A stretch of 12,229 nt of DNA from Woeseiaceae bacterium (lineage in GTDB: Bacteria > Pseudomonadota > Gammaproteobacteria > Steroidobacterales > Woeseiaceae): contig JALHUQ010000165.1 in assembly GCA_022866645.1 (NCBI GenBank), forward strand, positions 1 to 12,229. The letters run 5' to 3'. Each line of letters starts with the position of its first letter. Within the stretch, counting starts at the first letter, position 1. Under the pieces are notes generated by a model, which worked only from the letters and a program-made list of their open reading frames with translations, was not told the DNA's origin and ran no database searches. Positions 1 to 4,775 of this stretch are shown in pieces. Position numbers and translations under genes: made by a program.

Positions 1-1233
1 AATAGTAATTGCCTGATCCATATCACCGCTGAGGCCAAAGTAGCCCGCGGTTCCCGCATACAGTCCGCGGCCTACCTCCTCCATCTCTTCGATAATCTGC
101 ATTGCCCGAACTTTCGGTGCGCCGACCAGCGTACCGGCGGGAAAGCTCGCCGCAAACAAATCGAATTGATCGAACTCCGCGGCAAGCTCACCCTCCACGC
201 CACTCACAATGTGCATCACATGGCTGTAACGCTCGATCGCGCGGTAGGGATTCACCTGTATGGAGCCGGCTTTCGCGACACGACCAAGGTCATTACGGGC
301 AAGGTCGACAAGCATCACATGCTCCGCCGCTTCTTTTGGATCGGCGAGTAGTGCCGCTTCATTCGCGCAGTCCTCTTCGCTGGTCGCACCGCGAGGCACC
401 GTGCCGGCGATAGGTCGCAAGGTGGCCTTGTTTCCATTCAGCTTCACTAGCGCCTCAGGCGAGGAACCGACAACCTGAAGGTCACCGAAATCGAAGAAAA
501 ACATGTACGGCGATGGGTTCAGCAATCGCAATGCACGGTAAACCTCAAAAGGAGGCACATCGGTCTTGCCGTGGAACAGCACCGATAGCACGATCTGATA
601 AATGTCGCCCGACGCAATGTACTCCTTGCACGCGGCAACTCGCTCGGAGAACTCCGCCTCCGTCATGCTCGCCTCTGCCGGCGCGACCGAAACATTCTGC
701 CGAGCGGCTGGTACTGCACCGCGGAGCAACTGAATGACTTTGGCCCGGAGTTGTTGCCGCACCTTCTCGGGACCGTCATGCAGTAACGCGACACGGCGCG
801 TCAGGTGATCGAACACCAGCAGAGAGGTCGGTGCAACGAACGCGGCGTCGGGAATACCCGTTTGCTTTTCTGTGTCTGGCGGCAGATTCTCGAACAGCCG
901 TACGACGTCATAACCTGAGACGCCGACCAGCCCTCCTGCGAAAGGCAATCCGTCGTCCGGTTGTGGGCGCGGCGCTATCTCGAGTGCGCGGCGCAGGACA
1001 TCAAGGTATTGCTGTTGGTTGACCGGACGTGGTTCTTCCTTGCCGTCTACACGAAGCGACGTTGCGTCCATGCGAATTTCAACCACATCGCCAAAGCCGA
1101 GAAAGGAATAGCGTGCAAGTCGCTCGCCGCCCTCCACACTTTCGAGCAGAAAGCGTGGCTTTAGCGATCCCAGCTTGAGATACGCGGAAACCGGCGTGTC
1201 CAGATCAGCGGCGATGTCGAATGGTGCTTGCAT
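1..1233 (-). CDS. trpE: Anthranilate synthase component I (TrpE), 3' end beyond the window
   Basis: TrpE converts chorismate and ammonia (passed from the glutamine amidotransferase TrpG) to anthranilate, the first step of tryptophan synthesis, in the cytoplasm. 411 residues are visible; the family is usually about 490-520, so the C-terminal end is off the left edge. Visible motifs: LLES at about 29-32 and NPSPYM at 239-244, both known as part of the Trp feedback site; RPIAGT at 273-278; EHVMLVDLARNDLGRV at 304-319; SHVMHIVSG at 337-345; FPAGTLVGAPKVRAM at 364-378. The ATG at 1233 is forced, because an in-frame TGA lies 27 nt upstream with no other start codon between. The protein therefore lacks the N-terminal extension (RIP..RE type) of many proteobacterial TrpEs and begins close to the DLDTPVSAYLKL segment. 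Two positions often arginine in the family are not: SVLF at 217-220 and GTVPRG at 277-282. A leader peptide and attenuator precede the gene, which supports TrpE over PabB. The Shine-Dalgarno is weak. Confidence 0.95.
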   Translation of the reverse strand, partial: MQAPFDIAADLDTPVSAYLKLGSLKPRFLLESVEGGERLARYSFLGFGDVVEIRMDATSLRVDGKEEPRPVNQQQYLDVLRRALEIAPRPQPDDGLPFAGGLVGVSGYDVVRLFENLPPDTEKQTGIPDAAFVAPTSLLVFDHLTRRVALLHDGPEKVRQQLRAKVIQLLRGAVPAARQNVSVAPAEASMTEAEFSERVAACKEYIASGDIYQIVLSVLFHGKTDVPPFEVYRALRLLNPSPYMFFFDFGDLQVVGSSPEALVKLNGNKATLRPIAGTVPRGATSEEDCANEAALLADPKEAAEHVMLVDLARNDLGRVAKAGSIQVNPYRAIERYSHVMHIVSGVEGELAAEFDQFDLFAASFPAGTLVGAPKVRAMQIIEEMEEVGRGLYAGTAGYFGLSGDMDQAITI

Positions 1234-1258
1234 GGTTGGTACTCGTTTTCCCCGGAGT

Positions 1259-1283
1259 CATGAGCGCTGAAGCAGGGCTCATG
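1259..1283 (-). repeat. Inverted repeat (hairpin) between trp attenuator and trpE
   Basis: A perfect 7-bp inverted repeat (arms CATGAGC and GCTCATG) encloses an 11-nt centre that can add a CTG/CAG 3-bp helix after a C:C mismatch. It starts directly after the U tract of the attenuator and ends 25 nt before the trpE ATG. No T-run follows it, so it is not a second intrinsic terminator. It could insulate the trpE ribosome-binding region, stabilise processed mRNA, or be a protein site on DNA. The two ATGs within the arms are out of frame with trpE. Confidence 0.6.
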
Positions 1284-1319
1284 AAAAAAGCCCATCCCTG
1301 ATTTCGGCAGAGATGGGCT
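1284..1319 (-). terminator. trp attenuator: intrinsic terminator (segments 3:4)
   Basis: On the minus strand a 12-bp uninterrupted stem (one G:T wobble) joins 1308-1319 to 1289-1300, with a 7-nt loop at 1301-1307. A run of six U (1284-1289; the first pairs at the stem base) follows. It sits 50 nt upstream of trpE and downstream of a Trp-rich leader peptide, the arrangement of the enterobacterial trp attenuator. Segment 3 (AGCCC at 1315-1319) can instead pair with GGGCT at 1355-1359 in the end of trpL, helped by GAG/CTC (1361-1363 with 1310-1312); this antiterminator excludes the terminator stem. Confidence 0.93.
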
Positions 1320-1345
1320 CTAGTGTTCAATTGCTCAGCGAATAA

Positions 1346-1408
1346 TCAGCCAGCAGCCCCCTCTTGTGCGGACTGCCACCACCAGTTGTTGATGATTTGT
1401 GCATTCAT
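1346..1408 (-). CDS. trpL: trp operon leader peptide, three tandem Trp codons
   Basis: A 20-codon ORF, MNAQIINNWWWQSAQEGAAG, ends at TGA (1346-1348). Three consecutive TGG codons occupy 1376-1384. The peptide acts as a sensor of charged tRNA-Trp; the product itself has no expected function. Segment 1 (GGCAGTCC, 1370-1377) begins within the third Trp codon and can pair over 8 bp (two G:U) with segment 2 (GGGCTGCT, 1352-1359). A ribosome stalled at the Trp codons would cover segment 1 and release segment 2 for antitermination; a ribosome reaching the stop codon would cover segment 2 and allow the 3:4 terminator. The Shine-Dalgarno is poor (CAGG about 5 nt before ATG). It lies 47 nt after the transporter stop codon. 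Confidence 0.93.
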   Translation of the reverse strand: MNAQIINNWWWQSAQEGAAG

Positions 1409-1415
1409 AGGCCTG

Positions 1416-1444
1416 AGTATCACTGGCACTATCGCGACCGTCAA
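1416..1444 (-). promoter_or_regulatory. Candidate sigma-70 promoter of the trp operon
   Basis: On the minus strand TTGACG (1439-1444; 5 of 6 to consensus) is followed after exactly 17 bp by GATACT (1416-1421; 4 of 6). It lies wholly in the 47-bp gap between the transporter stop and trpL. A start site about 7 nt downstream would fall at or within a base or two of the trpL ATG (1408), so the leader peptide mRNA would be nearly leaderless. Either that is so, or another promoter that I cannot see lies further upstream. No TrpR operator of the E. coli type is recognisable. Confidence 0.55.
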
Positions 1445-1455
1445 GCCTCACACGG

Positions 1456-3294
1456 TTACAACTGATACAACATGGGCAGCGCCATCGAGAAGCCGAGCCA
1501 CATGATGATCGTCAGCGGAATGCCGATACGCAGGAAATCGGCGGACCTGTAACCGCCAGCCGTCATGATCAGCAAATTCGTCTGGTAGCCATAGGGTGTC
1601 GCGAAACTCATATTCGCGCCGAACAAAACGGCCAGGATAAAGGGCTCAACACTTACGCCGAGCTGCTGCGCGATACTGATAGCGATCGGCGTGCCAATAA
1701 CGGCGGCCGCGTTGTTCGACACGATGTTGGTCATGATCGTCATCACCAGCATAAATCCGCTCAGGATCACCGGCGCCGGCAAACCGGAGGCGACATTCAC
1801 AAAGCCGACGGCGAGATAATCCGCCATTCCCGTACCCATGAGCGCCTTGCCGAGCGCGAGCGACGTCACAATTATCATGACGACCGGAATCGATAATGCG
1901 CTTGCCGCATCTCGCCATGCGAGACAGCCCGTTGCGAGCATGAGGCCAAGACCGACGAGTGCACTGACGGAGATCGGCAGAATGCCGAGTGCGGCGAACA
2001 AAATGACGCTGCCCATAATAAACAGGGCACGTTTGGCATGATGTGTTTTCGGCAGGGTGGTTGTGCCATCGAGCACCAGCATCGTGCCGCTGTCTTTCAG
2101 GTTTGCAATAGCATCGCCACTGCCCTGCACCAGCAATACATCGCCAGCGCGCAGGAGTATCTGATTCAGGTCACCGGTAATCTGGGAGCTGGGTGCGCGT
2201 GCCCGGTGTACTGCCAACGGCAACAGGCCATAACTGGTGCTGAATCTGGCAGCAGCGAGACTCCTTAAGTGCAACGGCGAACCACGAGTCACGACAACTT
2301 CGGCAAGGTGTTGTCCCTCCGCCTTCAGCGGTGTCTCTTCGTCGACAGGATGTTCAATATCGGAAATGTTAAACAAGGTTGCACCGAGAAGTTGCTCGTA
2401 GTGCTTGAGATTTTCCGGTGAATCTTTAACGAAAAGCCGGTCGCCGGGCAAAATTTTGATGGACGGCAACTTGGCAAGAAACAAGGACTCCGTACGCTGA
2501 ATTTTATCGATACGCAGATTACCATCCGCCTTGGCCAGCACCTCTGACAGCGATCTTCCGTCAGCAAACCCACCTTCCTTCACATGCAATTGCGCGCTGA
2601 ATATGCGCGGCGACGTGTCGCCCATCGGTGGCGCACGGTCCGGCAACAGTCGCGGCGCCACCAGCCACAAAAACAGCAGTCCGGCACCGCCGACAACTGC
2701 GACCGGCAGGAACCACTCGAACAGATTGAACTCGTGCATTCCCAGGTCGCGAGCAACGCCGACGACCAGCAAGTTTGTCGACGTCCCTATGGTCGTCGAC
2801 ATGCCACCAATGATGGTCGCCAAACCCATCGGCATCATCACGCCGGATACCGGAAACTTGGCACGCATCGAGGCACCAACCAATATCGGCATAAACAATA
2901 CGACGATCGGCGTATTGTTCATGAATGCGCTGAGCAATGCGGCCGCCACGAGTGTTGCGGCGAGCGCCAGTACCGGTCGTGTCGACCACGCCCTACTGAC
3001 GACATTCGCCAGTGGCTGCAACGCACCGGTTGTTTCGAGTGCCTTGCCGACCATCATGAGCGCACAGATCGCGACCAGCGCTTCGTTGCCAAAGCCGGCG
3101 AAAAAGTCCATCGGACTCAGCAACACGTCCCCGGCTTTTTCATAGGGAACGAGCTGAAAACCGGCGACCAGAAGTATCAGTATCGCGAGGGACGATGACT
3201 CAAGCGGAATGTCGTCACGCGTAAAAAGTATCAGCGCAACGACCGTCAGAATGAGGACGGCCAAACCGTGAGCATCTGGTGTGATCGCTTGCAA
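1456..3294 (-). CDS. SLC13/DASS-type transporter with two RCK-C (TrkA_C) domains
   Basis: Predicted inner-membrane anion (sulfate, carboxylate or similar) sodium symporter of the DASS/ArsB-like ion transporter superfamily, 612 residues. The order is: hydrophobic helices (about 10-215), a cytoplasmic insert with two TrkA_C-like regulatory domains (about 232-308 and 330-408, each ending in a GDRLFV or GDVLLV strand), and a second helix block (about 420-612). The paired NNT/SNN-type substrate motifs of the fold are visible: SAFMNNTP at about 122-129 and SNNAAAVIGTP at about 526-536, plus GTSTNLLVVG after the first. The start is set at TTG 3294 because GAGG lies 5 nt upstream and the hydrophobic N-terminus begins there. 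The longer in-frame TTG at 3369 would overlap the upstream gene and has no visible ribosome site. It lies 58 bp after the upstream gene and is likely co-transcribed with it. The substrate cannot be told from sequence. Confidence 0.88.
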   Translation of the reverse strand: MQAITPDAHGLAVLILTVVALILFTRDDIPLESSSLAILILLVAGFQLVPYEKAGDVLLSPMDFFAGFGNEALVAICALMMVGKALETTGALQPLANVVSRAWSTRPVLALAATLVAAALLSAFMNNTPIVVLFMPILVGASMRAKFPVSGVMMPMGLATIIGGMSTTIGTSTNLLVVGVARDLGMHEFNLFEWFLPVAVVGGAGLLFLWLVAPRLLPDRAPPMGDTSPRIFSAQLHVKEGGFADGRSLSEVLAKADGNLRIDKIQRTESLFLAKLPSIKILPGDRLFVKDSPENLKHYEQLLGATLFNISDIEHPVDEETPLKAEGQHLAEVVVTRGSPLHLRSLAAARFSTSYGLLPLAVHRARAPSSQITGDLNQILLRAGDVLLVQGSGDAIANLKDSGTMLVLDGTTTLPKTHHAKRALFIMGSVILFAALGILPISVSALVGLGLMLATGCLAWRDAASALSIPVVMIIVTSLALGKALMGTGMADYLAVGFVNVASGLPAPVILSGFMLVMTIMTNIVSNNAAAVIGTPIAISIAQQLGVSVEPFILAVLFGANMSFATPYGYQTNLLIMTAGGYRSADFLRIGIPLTIIMWLGFSMALPMLYQL

Positions 3295-3303
3295 TGTGGC
3301 CTC
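3295..3303 (-). promoter_or_regulatory. Ribosome binding site deciding a TTG start (transporter)
   Basis: GAGG at 3300-3303 lies 5 nt upstream of the TTG at 3292-3294. No in-frame ATG is available near the N-terminus, and the next in-frame TTG at 3264 has no such motif. Confidence 0.65.
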
Positions 3304-3314
3304 GCATGAGTTCT

Positions 3315-3330
3315 TCGCCCAGGCGGGCGA
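3315..3330 (-). repeat. Short hairpin between the Trp-rich gene and the transporter gene
   Basis: A perfect 6-bp stem (TCGCCC / GGGCGA) with a 4-nt loop sits in the 58-bp gap between the two minus-strand genes, 12 nt before the GAGG ribosome site of the transporter. No U tract follows, so it is probably not a terminator; it may be an mRNA structure or chance in GC-rich DNA. Confidence 0.4.
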
Positions 3331-3352
3331 CGACCGTAGACCGTATCCTAGT

Positions 3353-4003
3353 TCATACCTGCTTCGCAATGAGTCCCGCGCCGTGGTTACAGCGCACTAT
3401 GGCCGCGACGCGTTCATAGAAGCCTTTGAAATCATTGACGTTCCAGTGGTCGATGCTCGTATTGCGCTGAAACGACAGGGAATCGGCAAATCGCGTCAGA
3501 GGCAGAAGGTTCGCATAGCGCAAATCGGCCGGCTTTCCCCTCGGAAACACGTCCCACGGTGACATCGTCGTAAGATTTCGGTGCCGCACGGCGACATGTT
3601 GAATCGCTTTTTTCCAGCGCCGGCCCCACGCGAGCGACTGCTTTTTTTGCATTAGCTGCGCGCCCGCCTCGTCGAGCGCAGGGCACCAATTGCTGCTCCT
3701 CGCGAGGTGTCGCGACCGATTGTGCAAGGTCAGGCATATCCACCCCGCCAGTTCTTCCATGTCCCGCAGTGTTTGCAGTGCTTCTGGACTGGCGTCACGA
3801 CGCTCGACGATGTCGCCCCAGCCACGCAAGGCGATTGCAAGACGGCGGTTCAGCCAGCTGTCATATTCGATTAACGGTTCGGCCCAGTCGGTCAGGTCGT
3901 GCAGCCTGTCTCCCTCGTCAACCGCGGTCACCAGTGCAGCTTCCAGCGCAGGCATAGAGAAAATTCCGTTCTCATCCGCGTAGTTGGCGAGGTCGATTTC
4001 CAT
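3353..4003 (-). CDS. Conserved-looking hypothetical protein, Trp-rich
   Basis: I do not recognise the family. From the ATG at 4003 it is 216 residues, starting MEIDLANYADENGIF. Codon pattern and amino-acid makeup look like a real protein. It carries 9 tryptophans (about 4 percent, high), an acidic N-terminal third, and a basic C-terminal half with WGRRWKKA and SPWDVFPRGKPADLRYANLL. I see no signal peptide, no clear membrane helix and no known catalytic motif; it is probably soluble and mostly helical. The frame stays open to an ATG at 4255, but the extra N-terminal 84 residues look non-coding and would run into the divergent yajQ upstream region. The ATG at 4036 is an alternative start; neither has a strong ribosome site. 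It precedes the transporter gene by 58 bp, so a shared transcript is likely, but no functional link can be shown. Confidence 0.7.
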   Translation of the reverse strand: MEIDLANYADENGIFSMPALEAALVTAVDEGDRLHDLTDWAEPLIEYDSWLNRRLAIALRGWGDIVERRDASPEALQTLRDMEELAGWICLTLHNRSRHLARSSNWCPALDEAGAQLMQKKQSLAWGRRWKKAIQHVAVRHRNLTTMSPWDVFPRGKPADLRYANLLPLTRFADSLSFQRNTSIDHWNVNDFKGFYERVAAIVRCNHGAGLIAKQV

Positions 4004-4061
4004 TGGTATCCACGCGGAGTGGCTGGGTACCTGCATGCAAACTCTGGGCGAAAATTCACTA

Positions 4062-4075
4062 GCGGCCTCGGCCGC
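4062..4075. repeat. GC-rich palindrome in the divergent intergenic region
   Basis: GCGGCC-TC-GGCCGC is a perfect 6-bp inverted repeat with a 2-bp centre. It lies upstream of the Trp-rich gene (start at 4003 or 4036) and about 200 bp before yajQ. A dimeric regulator site is possible; chance in GC-rich DNA is also possible. I found no convincing promoter in the rest of 4037-4271 on either strand. Confidence 0.3.
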
Positions 4076-4271
4076 CAATAAGGGGCAAGGCGATGTAACA
4101 ACAGCAGACTCCATGACCAGAAACATCTGACTATCTTGCTGGGATTCGCCCGCGCTGGCCGCAGGCGTTACTTGGCAAGTTATGGAGATATCAGGTTCCA
4201 GCACTCGACGGGTCTGGTGTGGGGCCTTAAGCAGGTGTACCGTTCGACACACCATCGATACAGGAACCGCT

Positions 4272-4754
4272 ATGCCCTCTTTTGACGTTGTCAGTGACTT
4301 CGATACTCATGAAGCCAACAACGGCGTTGACCAAGCGAATCGCGAAGTCGGCGTTCGCTTTGACTTCAAAGGAACGGATTCCAAATACGAGATCGACGAG
4401 CACGTCATAACCTTGACGTCGCAGTCTGACTTTCAGCTACAGCAGATGCGAGACATCCTGTACCAGAAACTGTCGAAGCGCGGCATCAACATCGCCTGCC
4501 TCGATGCACAAAATGTAGAACGTGCGAACACCGGCGCGCGTCAAAAGATAGTCTTGCGACGTGGCATCGAGGCAGATCTGGCAAAAAAGCTCGTGAAAGA
4601 GATCAAAAATGCGAAGCTAAAAGTGCAGACTGCCATTCAGGGCGACAAGTTACGCGTCACCGGCAAGAAACGTGACGACCTGCAAGCCGTCATTGCTCTG
4701 CTCAAGGAAACTGATGTCGACTTGCCCTTGCAGTATGAAAACTTTCGCGACTGA
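4272..4754 (+). CDS. yajQ: YajQ family nucleotide-binding protein (UPF0234)
   Basis: 160 residues, the full usual length of the family, starting MPSFDVVSDFD and ending LPLQYENFRD as is typical. YajQ is a small cytoplasmic protein of two ferredoxin-like halves. Members bind nucleotides, and the Xanthomonas member is a cyclic-di-GMP receptor that acts with a transcription factor; the role in other bacteria is less clear. Characteristic stretches: VGVRFDFKGTDSKYEI at about 26-41, RQKIVLRRGIE near 90-100, and KIKNAKLKVQ-like KEIKNAKLKVQTAIQGDKLRV at about 109-129. The ATG at 4272 has GGA 6 nt upstream. The frame is open upstream to 4182 but the family start is here. Ppc follows after 21 bp, suggesting co-transcription. 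No confident promoter is seen upstream. Confidence 0.96.
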   Translation: MPSFDVVSDFDTHEANNGVDQANREVGVRFDFKGTDSKYEIDEHVITLTSQSDFQLQQMRDILYQKLSKRGINIACLDAQNVERANTGARQKIVLRRGIEADLAKKLVKEIKNAKLKVQTAIQGDKLRVTGKKRDDLQAVIALLKETDVDLPLQYENFRD

Positions 4755-4775
4755 CACTGCTTTTATCCCACCAGC

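Noticed and set aside
1431..1458. Possible terminator after the transporter gene (ACCGT / ACGGT repeat)
   Set aside because: The 5-bp stem has a 10-nt loop and no U tract; read-through into trpL cannot be excluded.
2531..3198. Two 204-codon open frames on the plus strand opposite the transporter
   Set aside because: They are antisense shadows of a clear membrane protein gene; their products are low-complexity Ser/Thr/Ala- or Arg/His/Gln-rich and carry no known domain.
4004..4255. Upstream extension of the Trp-rich hypothetical protein to the ATG at 4255
   Set aside because: The extra 84 residues lack protein-like composition, have no ribosome site, and run to within 17 bp of the divergent yajQ start, so a later start (4003 or 4036) is preferred.
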